From the NCBI GenBank assembly GCA_031267005.1, contig JAIRZX010000474.1, positions 1 to 7,437 on the forward strand: 7,437 nt of DNA. Reading direction: 5' to 3'. The position numbers were made by a program, and so were the translations under genes. Each line of letters begins with the position of its first letter. Within the stretch, counting starts at the first letter, position 1. Below are positions 1 to 6,544 of the stretch, piece after piece. The notes below the pieces were generated by a model that saw only the letters and a list, made by a program, of their open reading frames with translations, had not been told where the DNA came from and did not search any database. This DNA comes from Deltaproteobacteria bacterium. GTDB lineage: Bacteria > Desulfobacterota > Desulfarculia > Adiutricales > Adiutricaceae.

Positions 1-426
1 CCTCCGCCAGCGGCAGCTCCTCCGAGGCAACCGGCACCTACCGGCCTCAGTCCTCCGCCGCCCGGGGCACCTAGGCCTCCGGCGCCTTCCGGGTACCCTC
101 CGCCAGCGGGAGCTCCTCCGAGGCAACAGGCACCTCCCGGCCTCAGTCTTCCGCCGCCCGGGCCGCCGAGGCCTCCGGCGCCTGCCGGGTACCCTTCGCC
201 TGCGGCAACTCCTCCGAGGCAACAGGCACCTCCCGGCCTCAGTCCTCCGCCGCCCGGGCCGCCGAGGCCTCCGGCGCCTTCCGGGTACCCTCCGCCAGCG
301 GCAGCTCCTCCGAGGCAACAGGCCCCTCACGGCCTAAGTCCTCCGCCGCCCGGGCCGCCGAGGCATACGGCGCCTTCCGGGTACCCTTCGCCTGCGGCAG
401 CTCCTCCGAGGCAACAGGCACCTGCC
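1..426 (+). repeat. 96-bp coding tandem repeat (32-residue Pro-rich unit), about 4.4 copies
   Basis: Units begin at 1, 97, 193 and 289, with a partial fifth from 385; the array probably continues upstream of the window. Each unit encodes a Pro/Ala/Gly segment with recurring APPRQQAP, GLSPPPPGP and APSGY motifs. The unit length is a multiple of three, so gain or loss of copies keeps the frame and only changes protein length. Units differ by scattered substitutions (for example LPPPG for PPPPG, and HTAP for PPAP). Confidence 0.95.
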
Positions 427-1824
427 GACTTCAGCCAGACCTCTCCCCCTTTCCCTCCCGCGCCCCAGAGGCTTTTTGCTCCTCCCGGCGTCCAGCCTTC
501 CGCGCCTTTCGGTGCGGCGACGCGGTGGCCCCCCGTGCAGATTGGGCCAGGAGTGCAGCCTGCCGCAGGGCTCTCCGGCGGTTGGAAGGCGGGTGTCGCC
601 TGCCTGTGCCTGTGCGTGCTTGTCCTGTCTGCGGCCCTGCTTGCAGTAATCCTGTCCGGGAAAGTAGTAAACGACGAGGGCCTTGACGACCCGGACCAGG
701 ACCGGACCTTGCCTGCGGGGCCTCCTGCGGCGGAGTACCGGCGCTCGCCGCCGCCGCCCTGGACACGAGCCCCGAAAGGGGCTGCGGTTGCAACGCCGCC
801 AAGGTCAGCCGAAACCGAAGGCGCCGGGTTTGGACAGGAGGGCTTTGCCGTCCCGCCTTCCGGCGTCGAAGGTTTTGGACAGGAGGGCTTTGCTGTCTCG
901 CCTTCCGGCGGCGAAGGTTCTGGACGGGTGCGTTACGGCCGGGGAATTCCGGGAGCCGCATACCCGGGCCCTGGGGTTGCCGTTGCCTCGCCTCCTGGCC
1001 ATGAAGGATCGGTACGGGCGCGGTCAGGCGCGGGAAACACGGGAGCCGTTTCCCCAAGCCCAGGCAGGGCCGTCCAGGAGGAGGGCGACCAGGAGACGCC
1101 GGGCCAGGAGGGGGGCGGGCAGGGGCGGGCCGTCCAGGAGGCGGGCGGGCAGGAGACGCCGGGCCAGGAGGGGGGGGAGGGGCCTGGCGGTGATTTGTCC
1201 GGTCGAGATTTCGAGTACATGGGGGTGTTGATGAGGGTGCCGCCGGAGGACCTTACGAAACCCTTGGACCTTCCGGAGGCGTGCTGGTGCATCATGGAGA
1301 CAATCAGAAACGACGTCCTGTACAGCTTTTCTGCGGACGACGGCAAGGCGGCCGCGAGGTACGAGATCCGCGAGGGCACTAGGCTCCTGTGCTACGACAG
1401 GCCGGCCCCTTCAATGGAACTGGCGGCCGAGATTTGGACGAAGCTGTACGGGCTGGGCGTTAAAATCGTGCGGGAGGCAGTAAACGAAGCTAAGGCCGAG
1501 AACCCGGAACTCGCAAGGCGCGGCGGCCCGCCCTTGGGGATCCCGGAGAGGGGGAAGCCTGGACGCGCCGCCGTCAGGGAGGCGCAGGGGATCTTAAACG
1601 TCCTGGGCTTCCGGCCGGGGCCCGAAGACGGGAGCGCCGGGCGGAGGACTATCGAGGCTTTGGAGGCGTTCCAGCACGTAATGGGGATTCAGGTCACGGG
1701 AGAACTGGACGGCAGGACCATGCATCTGTTGCGCAACTGCGTATTTTCCCCGAGCGACAGGCCGGTGGTTTACGCAGAGTACGATCCTAAGGACGGCCGG
1801 ATCAGCGAGCCGAAGAAGTTCTGA
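1..1824 (+). CDS. Membrane-anchored PG_binding_1 protein with Pro-rich repeat N-terminus (5'-partial)
   Basis: The frame is open from the first base to the TGA at 1822-1824 (607 codons), so the start lies upstream; a GTG at 535 would be an internal start inside the same open frame. Residues 1-142 are Pro-rich repeats, 197-220 a strong hydrophobic helix containing C-L-C-L-C, and about 221-405 a Gly/Pro/Glu-rich linker with two further repeat sets. A cysteine domain follows with C428-W429-C430 and C464. Residues about 521-580 match PG_binding_1: VREAQ, GFRPGPEDG, TIEALEAFQ, VTGELDG. By family knowledge this domain binds peptidoglycan non-covalently. I infer one helix with the repeats cytoplasmic and the C-terminus against the wall. 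Unlike the copies at 1877 and 4853 it lacks the upstream LYC cysteine but has C580 where they have Ser. It is closest to the broken copy at 6599-7437. The PG-binding call is strong; the role of the rest is unknown. Confidence 0.88.
   Translation, partial: PPPAAAPPRQPAPTGLSPPPPGAPRPPAPSGYPPPAGAPPRQQAPPGLSLPPPGPPRPPAPAGYPSPAATPPRQQAPPGLSPPPPGPPRPPAPSGYPPPAAAPPRQQAPHGLSPPPPGPPRHTAPSGYPSPAAAPPRQQAPADFSQTSPPFPPAPQRLFAPPGVQPSAPFGAATRWPPVQIGPGVQPAAGLSGGWKAGVACLCLCVLVLSAALLAVILSGKVVNDEGLDDPDQDRTLPAGPPAAEYRRSPPPPWTRAPKGAAVATPPRSAETEGAGFGQEGFAVPPSGVEGFGQEGFAVSPSGGEGSGRVRYGRGIPGAAYPGPGVAVASPPGHEGSVRARSGAGNTGAVSPSPGRAVQEEGDQETPGQEGGGQGRAVQEAGGQETPGQEGGEGPGGDLSGRDFEYMGVLMRVPPEDLTKPLDLPEACWCIMETIRNDVLYSFSADDGKAAARYEIREGTRLLCYDRPAPSMELAAEIWTKLYGLGVKIVREAVNEAKAENPELARRGGPPLGIPERGKPGRAAVREAQGILNVLGFRPGPEDGSAGRRTIEALEAFQHVMGIQVTGELDGRTMHLLRNCVFSPSDRPVVYAEYDPKDGRISEPKKF
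829..918 (+). repeat. 45-bp coding tandem repeat, two copies
   Basis: Two 15-residue units (829-873 and 874-918), FGQEGFAV(P/S)PSG(V/G)EG, lie in the linker just after the membrane helix of the first gene. A degenerate third start (SG at 919) follows. The repeat preserves the frame. Confidence 0.9.
1063..1182 (+). repeat. 60-bp coding tandem repeat, two copies, with G-runs
   Basis: Two 20-residue units at 1063-1122 and 1123-1182 share RAVQE and QETPGQEGG and differ at a few positions. The second unit carries an 8-G run (1170-1177) and the first a 6-G run (1110-1115). They sit in the extracytoplasmic linker before the cysteine domain. Unit changes keep the frame, but slippage in the G-runs would not. 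Confidence 0.9.
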
Positions 1825-1876
1825 AGGACGGGATCCGACGGGCAGTCATGCGCTGCAGGAGGAAGGGTTTCAGGGA

Positions 1877-2914
1877 ATGGCTGGGACTTCAGTCGAGCGG
1901 GGCTTCAGGGGCTTGGAGGATCTCGCTGCGGATCCCTCAAGGCTACCGGCCCTGAAGGGAAGCGGGCTCCCAGCCCTGAAGGAAAGCGGACTCCCAGCCC
2001 TGAAGGGAAGCGGGCTCCAGTCGAGCGAGGCCAGCCCTCCTTCGCCCGCCCCAGCGCGACCGTCCGCCCCGCTAGCGGCGGCCCCGTCTTCTCCGGGACA
2101 GGTCGCGGGAGGTTCCGAGGTAGCTGAGTTTTCATGGCTAGGATTATTGGGCTTGCTGATTATCTTTTTGATAATGGGTGTGGCGTTTATGGATTCAGGC
2201 GGCAACCATTATTCATCGCCTTACGGCGGGCAAGACAATATTTCTGACGCGTCGTCCCGGGTGCCCTCGCGCGCGGTTCCCGAAGAGCCGTATCCAGCTG
2301 TCCAGCAAACGATTCCTGATACTCGTCGGCCATCGACGAAGGTTCCGGAGCGTCCCTCTTTCACGGCGGGCGGCCTTTACTGCCGCGAGCCCTCCGTTAG
2401 CAATCCGAGCGGTGACGCGGGTGAAGCTTGCTGGTGCATGAGGGAGTTCGTGAGAAGCGAGATTTATTTGTTCTATGCGTCGAAGGAAGTTTACATGACG
2501 ACCATCATGCCTAGAGAAGTTGGGCTGCTTTGCAAGGAAAGGCTTTCGGATAAAAATGCCGTGTCCGAAGCCGCGATTGCCCTTTACCCGGAAGGGTTGG
2601 GTTTTCTGGCCGGGGATATCGCCGTTGCCAGGGCAGTGAACCCGTTCCTTGTCCGCTCCGTTCCGCCCAGGGAGTTCGCTGAAGGCGTGCGCAAGAGTTT
2701 GGTTATGGAAGCGCAGAAAGCCTTAAATCTGCGGGGCTTCGACCCAGGGCCGGAGGACGGTTATTTCGGAGCCCGCACCGAAGCGGCGGTAAAGGACTTC
2801 CAGGCGGCCGTAGGCCTTCCGGTCACGGGTCATCTGGATACGGCGCTCTTAGCTCTCCTTCGATACTCCCTCATGGTTCCAAACTCAGCGGATTTCGGGC
2901 CTGACGGAAAATAA
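1877..2914 (+). CDS. Membrane-anchored cysteine-domain / PG_binding_1 protein, intact family member
   Basis: 345 residues, and the cleanest family copy. Residues 9-17 (GFRGLEDLA) form the N-terminal box also seen at 2992, 4740 and 5803. Residues 23-47 are three LPAL-type 8-residue repeats, 48-84 a Pro/Ala/Ser-rich stretch, and 85-105 a hydrophobic helix with no cleavage motif, so a signal anchor is likely. The linker leads to C169, C185-W186-C187 and C219, four extracytoplasmic cysteines that could form two disulfides. Residues about 272-335 are PG_binding_1: VMEAQKAL, GFDPGPEDGYFG, TEAAVKDFQ, GLPVTGHLD. AGGAGG at 1857-1862 is 14 bases from the ATG, rather far; ATG 1848 is out of frame, and 1877 keeps the shared box. 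The gap to the previous gene is 52 bp, compatible with cotranscription. The binding role is well supported by the family; the cellular job is unknown. Confidence 0.93.
   Translation: MAGTSVERGFRGLEDLAADPSRLPALKGSGLPALKESGLPALKGSGLQSSEASPPSPAPARPSAPLAAAPSSPGQVAGGSEVAEFSWLGLLGLLIIFLIMGVAFMDSGGNHYSSPYGGQDNISDASSRVPSRAVPEEPYPAVQQTIPDTRRPSTKVPERPSFTAGGLYCREPSVSNPSGDAGEACWCMREFVRSEIYLFYASKEVYMTTIMPREVGLLCKERLSDKNAVSEAAIALYPEGLGFLAGDIAVARAVNPFLVRSVPPREFAEGVRKSLVMEAQKALNLRGFDPGPEDGYFGARTEAAVKDFQAAVGLPVTGHLDTALLALLRYSLMVPNSADFGPDGK
1943..2014 (+). repeat. 24-bp coding tandem repeat, three copies
   Basis: Units at 1943-1966, 1967-1990 and 1991-2014 encode LPALKGSG, LPALKESG and LPALKGSG. They lie in the cytoplasmic segment right after the GFRGLEDLA box. 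The copy starting at 4740 has a single RLPAL at the same place, so the repeat grew within this copy. Confidence 0.93.
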
Positions 2915-2991
2915 ATTCCGGCCCTGCAGCGGACTGCGGTTTCCGGGGCATGTTGCGGCAGTATGCCGGTTAGAGGAAAGGAGTCGATTTC

Positions 2992-3297
2992 ATGACATGG
3001 AGGGAATGGGGCAGAGGCTTCAAGGGGATTGAGGACCTTGCGACGGATTCCGCTTTGTTCGGCACTGATAACAATCCGTTATTGCTTACGTCCAGGCCTG
3101 TGCCGCGGTATGGGATTCATCCGCGCTCTCCGTCGGCCCAGACGCCTCGGATGCCTTCCTTTCCACCTCACTCGCCTTGCCAGCCTATTCCGCCACGCCC
3201 CGTCAAGTTTTACGTCGATCTCGGTTGCATGATCGTAATTGTAGGGCTCATTTTTCTTTACCTCCTTCTGGGGCCAATTTCAGACCTACTAAGATAA
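2992..3297 (+). CDS. Truncated family member: N-terminal box plus membrane helix only
   Basis: 101 residues. Residues 9-17 read GFKGIEDLA, the family box; a Pro-rich stretch follows, then a helix at about 77-95 (IVIVGLIFLYLLLG). Translation ends at TAA 3295-3297, only a few residues after the helix, so no cysteine or PG-binding domain is made. AAAGGAG at 2977-2983, 8 bases before the ATG, is a good ribosome site. Downstream sequence to about 3990 still carries relics of the missing half at roughly the spacing seen in the 1877 gene. This is most simply the front of a broken full-length copy, though the short product might still be made as a membrane peptide. Confidence 0.7.
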   Translation: MTWREWGRGFKGIEDLATDSALFGTDNNPLLLTSRPVPRYGIHPRSPSAQTPRMPSFPPHSPCQPIPPRPVKFYVDLGCMIVIVGLIFLYLLLGPISDLLR

Positions 3298-3329
3298 TGG
3301 AGTTGCAGGCAAGGTGGGGGTGAATTTAC

Positions 3330-3990
3330 ATGGGGTTAGCACCACTGGGGCTCAATTTATTTTCGAAGAGTATGGCGTGCTTCCCACTCGGCGAAATGGA
3401 TCCTGCCCTGTTGGATCCATTTTTATCATCTCCTCTCCCGGTTGTTCATTCAGGGGACATGATAGTCCGACCAGCCGAGATCTGCCCGTGCCTAATCTCG
3501 GAGTTGGCCAGTGGCGTGGCGACCCATTGGAGGGGGCTCCGGGGACGTCTGCCGATAAGAATCGTTACGGAAAGAGAAGAAGAGTAAAGATGTACGGAGA
3601 CACGGAGGGAATGAGCAGATAGGGAGGTGCAGAAAGGAACAGACGGACTGATTCAAGGTATGGATTAAGCTCTGTACGATCTCTGCGGTGTTGGCCTTTG
3701 GGTCCGCAGGCATGAGAGTCCTCCAAGGAGCCGTTTGAGTTGCATGCGCACGCATCTGACGCAGGGAAATTTCCGCTTCAGCAAGACGGCATAAAAATTT
3801 TCAGAGAGCTTGATGGAGCTGTTCCGGCAATATCTGAAGGAAGTTGAAATCAGAACTGCGGATATTTGAACTTTTGATAAACGGTCCGTAAGCGGGGTCG
3901 GATTAAGCCAGGCGGCAAGGGGGGTACAAAAGAACAAGGATTTCCAGGATGGAGGCTTGGATGAAGGGATTTCAAATGAAGAGGAGGTGC
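3330..3990 (+). pseudogene. Decayed C-terminal half of the 2992 copy
   Basis: Mostly in one frame (positions divisible by 3), interrupted by stops, this stretch carries relics in family order. AEICPCLISELASGV at about 3474-3518 aligns with GENCWCLREAVRSEV of the 4853 gene, with W replaced by P. RGRLPIRIVTERE follows at the place of the third cysteine, then ALYDLCGVGLWVRR from 3669, like the ALYPEGLGFLAGD segment. From 3843, VEIRTADI, a stop, then FDKRS and KDFQDGG match the PG_binding_1 order VMEAQKAL...FDPG...KDFQ. Hand count gives 53 G+C in 120 bases at 3781-3900, visibly lower than the intact genes. At least four stops or shifts are needed to read it through, so no functional product is expected. 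The weaker segments (3669-3715 and 3843-3870) are my alignment by eye. Confidence 0.65.
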
Positions 3991-4109
3991 CGTTGCCGCC
4001 AGCCCTTGTCAGCTAGTATCAGTGTATTCGCGAAGAGTGTTGTGAGATATTTGGCTAGCTGGCAATGCTGGAAATCGTTGTCAGATATACGGTTAAGGTG
4101 ATTGGTTGC

Positions 4110-4500
4110 GATGAGGCGATGTTGGCGAGAAGGGATTTCAGAAACGTGTGGTTGCATGGCAAGATTGCCTGGACAGGTTAGGGGAGGGCATTGTGGGTTT
4201 GATGCTCGTTGCGATCAGGATCGTAAGGAAGAAGGTAGGGGAAGCGAAGTTCATCAACCCTGTCTTCGCAACGAAAGGGCTGGCAGCCGAAGTGCGTACT
4301 TCCTGACCCCGGAGGAAGGTAAAGGAGGTGAAATTCATCTCCGGAGCAGGGGCTTCAACCCTGGGAAGGAGGACGGAATCTTCGTAACGGTTGCGGATTC
4401 GGCGTGAAGGCTTTCCAGGATGCCGGAGGAGTGAGATCCACGGGCGTGGATGACGTTGAGGGCATGGCTCTTTTTAGCAAGTCCATATTGTTTCCAGGTA
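4110..4500 (+). pseudogene. Second, compacted relic of a family member
   Basis: The bases from 4113 (TTGGCGAGAAGGGATTTCAG) nearly repeat the start of the 4740 copy, with one extra T. That frame then reads IVRKKVGEAKFINPVF, aligning with IVREAVNEAKAENPEL of the first gene. After a stop, RSRGFNPGKEDGIF appears near 4340-4380, and VKAFQDAGGVRSTGVDD plus SKSILFPG from about 4403 in another frame; together these rebuild a PG_binding_1 domain. The membrane helix and most of the cysteine domain appear to be missing. Alternatively, in the other frame, ETCGCM at about 4140 could be a C-W-C relic. There are no intact start or reading frame, so I call it a pseudogene with confidence mainly in the PG-binding part. 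Confidence 0.65.
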
Positions 4501-4580
4501 TTGTTAATGACGCCTCGGGGTTCGGAAACTGGTGGAGCATGGATCGGAAAGAGGCCCTGCGGGTTGGGAAGGGGGATGGG

Positions 4581-4620
4581 GAGGCTCGGGAAAGCTCGGG
4601 AAAGCTCGGGAAAGCTCGGG
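4581..4620 (+). repeat. 10-bp tandem repeat, four copies
   Basis: Unit AAAGCTCGGG is perfect three times (4591-4620), preceded by GAGGCTCGGG (4581-4590) and followed by a degenerate AAGGCGCTCG. It lies in the 240-base stretch (4501-4739) between the relic and the next start, where I see no gene. The unit length is not a multiple of three. Confidence 0.93.
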
Positions 4621-4723
4621 AAGGCGCTCGTCCAGACGCATCGCCTCCCTGGGAGGGGGCGCAGGTGCAGACGAGAGCGAAGGTCGGATACAAATCACAG
4701 GCGGCTGGGCACCATTTTTGCGG

Positions 4724-4732
4724 AAAGGGGGG
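4724..4732 (+). promoter_or_regulatory. Ribosome binding site for the 4740 start
   Basis: AAAGGGGGG lies 7 bases before ATG 4740. No comparable site precedes ATG 4853, the first start in the main frame of the downstream gene. This places initiation at 4740, in front of the family N-terminal box, and therefore implies a frame change further on. Confidence 0.6.
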
Positions 4733-4739
4733 TTGAGGC

Positions 4740-4850
4740 ATGACGGGGACTGCTGGCGAGAAGGGATTCAGAGGGTTGGAACGTCTTGCGACGGACCCGT
4801 TTCGGCTTCCGGCTCTTAACGGAGGACGGCGTCAGGCGGGCGGCCTCATC
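4740..4850 (+). other. Out-of-frame N-terminal segment of the next gene
   Basis: From ATG 4740 the reading is MTGTAGEKGFRGLERLATDP, then FRLPALNGG, clearly the family N-terminal box and the LPAL segment. This frame ends at TAG/TAA near 4950 with no helix. The helix and all later domains are in the frame of 4853, which is closed upstream by TAA at 4817-4819. The switch must therefore fall between about 4820 and 4950 and is a -1 change. One missing base in the G/C-rich stretch 4820-4845 would restore a single gene of about 324 codons, similar to the 345 of the intact copy. It may be a mutation, a sequencing error or, less likely, programmed slippage. Confidence 0.75.
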
Positions 4851-4852
4851 CG

Positions 4853-5713
4853 ATGCCCCACAGCCGAGAGCCTTCGCCGCAAGTTGCCGCCCAGGCCTTT
4901 CCGGCACGGGACGCTGGAGGAGCCGGACGCCGTGGGTTCCCTTGGGACGTAACAGTTGCCGTTGTGGTGATCATCTGTATTTTAGCAGTAGTGAACGTCG
5001 CTTTTAAAAGCAACGCGCCTTACGGCAGGGGATATCGGCCCTCTTCAGCGTCGTCTCCTGCGGAGCCGACGCCAATACCCTCTGGTCCCCGGGCAACTCC
5101 CGCTCCAATTCCAGAAGCCCGCCAGCCAGTGGCGCCGCTTCTCTGGCTGCCCGCTTACAAGGTGGGCAACCTTTACTGCTACGAGCCCCCCGCCGACAAG
5201 TCGAGAATCGACGACGGGGAAAACTGCTGGTGCCTGAGGGAGGCCGTGAGAAGCGAGGTCATGTGGTTCTACGGCACTGAGGAAGGCTACTTGCGGACTC
5301 GCGGTGCCAACGAGCTTATTGCGCTCTGCACCGGAAGGGAGCTGGAAGATAACGTCGGGCCCTTGACCAGGGATGCCCTGTTCCCGGCGGGACTGAGGTT
5401 TTTGGCCGAGGATCTCGCGGCGGCGAGGGCGGTGAACCCCGGCCTGTCACGGAGGTGGCCGGCTCCTGAGGTCGAGCCGGGTGGGCGCAAGCCCATGGTG
5501 AGGGAGGCGCAGAAGATCTTGCGGTGGCGGGGATTCGCCCCCGGGCCGGCGGACGGGAACTTCGGGCCTCGTACCGAGGCGGCGGTAAAGGCCTTCCAGG
5601 CTACCGTGGGCCTCCCGGTCACCGGAAGCCTGGATCCTGCGCTTCTGGGCCTTCTCCGTAACTCTATCATGATGCCGGGTTCAGTGTCGATGCTGGATGT
5701 AGAAGGCTGGTGA
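4853..5713 (+). CDS. Membrane-anchored cysteine-domain / PG_binding_1 protein (main frame of a frameshifted gene)
   Basis: 286 residues from ATG 4853, though the natural start is probably ATG 4740 in another frame. Residues 33-51 (VAVVVIICILAVV core) form the anchor helix, followed by a Ser/Pro-rich linker. C109, C125-W126-C127 and C159 match the four cysteines of the 1877 protein. Residues about 212-272 are PG_binding_1: MVREAQKIL, GFAPGPADGNFGPRTEAA, VKAFQ, GLPVTGSLD. The match to the domain pattern, including the DGxFGxxT turn, is very good. Codon use and GC resemble the 1877 gene, and the domain region has no stops, suggesting either recent damage or an error near the front. The TGA stop at 5711-5713 overlaps a GTG at 5710, but no ribosome site supports that start. 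Expected position: inner membrane, C-terminus bound to the wall. Confidence 0.85.
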   Translation: MPHSREPSPQVAAQAFPARDAGGAGRRGFPWDVTVAVVVIICILAVVNVAFKSNAPYGRGYRPSSASSPAEPTPIPSGPRATPAPIPEARQPVAPLLWLPAYKVGNLYCYEPPADKSRIDDGENCWCLREAVRSEVMWFYGTEEGYLRTRGANELIALCTGRELEDNVGPLTRDALFPAGLRFLAEDLAAARAVNPGLSRRWPAPEVEPGGRKPMVREAQKILRWRGFAPGPADGNFGPRTEAAVKAFQATVGLPVTGSLDPALLGLLRNSIMMPGSVSMLDVEGW

Positions 5714-5802
5714 CCGGGGAAGCCGCCGGAGCGGGGGGTTCCGGGGGCAAGTTGCCGCCTTGTCCCGTGACTTGGGCAAGGGGGCGAAAGGTGGTTCAAG
5801 AC

Positions 5803-6051
5803 ATGGAAGGAAAGCCAGGAGCCATAGGCTTTAGGGGAATTGCGGGACTTTCGGAGCTTCGGGGTCTAGCGGACGATACCTCTTCAAGTTCTCCCGCTTG
5901 TCGGAGTTTTGAGCCACGCCGCATTGGCGGGTGGCCTTTTAGGGCAGGGCCATGCCCCTTCGCGGGCGTAGCTGCGGAAGTCCCCGTCGCTTCGGCCCCG
6001 ACCGGACCCGACCGACCCCGACCGGCCCCGACCGGCCCCGACCGGCCCTGA
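5803..6051 (+). CDS. Small family member, N-terminal box part, ended by a repeat-linked frame change
   Basis: 82 residues from ATG 5803; AAAGGTGG at 5787-5794 is 8 bases upstream, a good site. Residues 9-13 (GFRGI) and the following AGLSELRGLADD match the family box, though more loosely than in the other copies. A Pro/Ala-rich stretch follows, ending in the 10-bp repeat, where the frame meets TGA 6049-6051. A membrane helix is coded just beyond in the next frame (6062-6217), so the product as written is a soluble short peptide. A longer GTG start at 5710 is possible but would extend the protein ahead of the box, unlike its relatives. A translated product is plausible but unproven. Confidence 0.5.
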   Translation: MEGKPGAIGFRGIAGLSELRGLADDTSSSSPACRSFEPRRIGGWPFRAGPCPFAGVAAEVPVASAPTGPDRPRPAPTGPDRP

Positions 6052-6060
6052 CCGGCCAAG
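5994..6060 (+). repeat. 10-bp tandem repeat, six and a half copies, inside a coding frame
   Basis: Unit ACCGGCCCCG with small variations occupies 6001-6010, 6011-6020, 6021-6030, 6031-6040, 6041-6050 and 6051-6060, with a partial copy at 5994-6000. The unit is not a multiple of three, so each gain or loss changes the downstream frame. Loss of one unit (or gain of two) would join the 5803 frame to the helix-coding frame after it. Confidence 0.93.
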
Positions 6061-6061
6061 G

Positions 6062-6217
6062 ACGGTGCCGGGCTCAGTTTCTCCGCCCCCGACGCGGAGC
6101 TTATATGGGCGCCGGGCCGTGATCGCCGGTTTTATTGCCATTCTCCGGGCCATTGGAGCGATCCTCATGCAAGGAGGGCCATGGCGCTGCGGGGGTGCCT
6201 GGCGCGAAGAAACCTAA
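6062..6217 (+). other. Out-of-frame membrane-helix segment of the 5803 copy
   Basis: In the frame beginning at 6062 the reading is VPGSVSPPPTRSLYGRR, then a hydrophobic stretch AVIAGFIAILRAIGAILM (6116-6170 approximately), a short tail and TAA 6215-6217. The positively charged residues just before the helix fit an N-in signal anchor. The helix contains one Arg, which weakens the call. It has no start of its own and follows the 10-bp repeat directly, so it reads as the second half of the 5803 gene. A joined product would be about 135 residues, resembling the truncated copy at 2992. Confidence 0.55.
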
Positions 6218-6470
6218 TTTTTGGCGCCATGACCGCCAAGCTTCTCTTATCTGTTATCTATCCATGATATTTGCCATTCCTCTCCAACCCTCTCGCGCAA
6301 CAAGTCTCGACCATGCTGAGCCTTCTACCCCAGGACCGCCTCGGGCGGCTTCCGTTTGCGGATCAAGTCGATCGGCTCGCTTCTGGAGGTCGAACCGGGC
6401 CCCGCCGATGCCCCGGTGCCGTTTGACCCCGGGATGCCGACTGGCCGCCGGGCGAGGCTTTAAAGGCGGA
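6218..6470 (+). other. No recognisable gene
   Basis: An open frame crosses this stretch (6135-6506), but its translation is Arg/Pro-rich with no family motif, no ribosome site and no helix, so I treat it as chance in GC-rich DNA. The first 80 bases are A+T-richer than their surroundings. I see no RNA gene or terminator. Confidence 0.5.
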
Positions 6471-6486
6471 TGGCGTTCGAACGCCA
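6471..6486. promoter_or_regulatory. Perfect 16-bp palindrome, operator-like
   Basis: TGGCGTTCGAACGCCA is identical to its reverse complement. Its centre (6478.5) lies exactly 26 bases, twice the 13-base spacing, from the centre of the first CCTTAAGG element downstream. It is upstream of the 6599 copy. Binding by a dimeric regulator is a guess; the symmetry is directly seen. Confidence 0.55.
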
Positions 6487-6500
6487 CGGAGGGCGTCCTC

Positions 6501-6534
6501 CCTTAAGGACCTCCCTTAAGGACCACCCTTAAGG
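6501..6534. repeat. Three 13-bp-spaced CCTTAAGG palindromes
   Basis: The 8-base palindrome CCTTAAGG occurs at 6501-6508, 6514-6521 and 6527-6534, each in a 13-base direct unit (CTCCCTTAAGGAC or CACCCTTAAGGAC). The regular spacing resembles iterated binding sites. I find no such cluster before the other genes of the window. Confidence 0.85.
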
Positions 6535-6544
6535 ACTCTTTATA

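Noticed and set aside
1..426. Regular repeats as a CRISPR array
   Set aside because: Units are contiguous with no variable spacers and encode a continuous protein repeat.
431..1057. Long minus-strand open frame of 208 codons, and similar ones opposite the other genes
   Set aside because: It lies opposite repeats and a real gene, is Arg/Pro/Gln-rich without domain or ribosome site, and is expected by chance in GC-rich DNA.
2915..2991. Possible terminator from the CTGCAG-CGGA-CTGCGG hairpin
   Set aside because: The stem is short with a G-T pair and no T-run follows.
3949..4101. 50-codon frame starting MEAWMKGFQ, resembling the N-terminal box
   Set aside because: Only KGFQ resembles the box, and it is followed by neither LPAL nor a helix; the match at 4113 is much stronger.
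5710..5802. GTG 5710 as start of the small gene, overlapping the previous stop
   Set aside because: No ribosome site, and it would place about 31 extra residues before the family box; ATG 5803 has a good site.
6380..6470. A frame reading EVEPGPADAPVPFDPG, recalling the GFxPGPxDG turn of PG_binding_1
   Set aside because: Flanking residues do not fit the domain, and the spacing from the helix at 6116 is less than half that expected.
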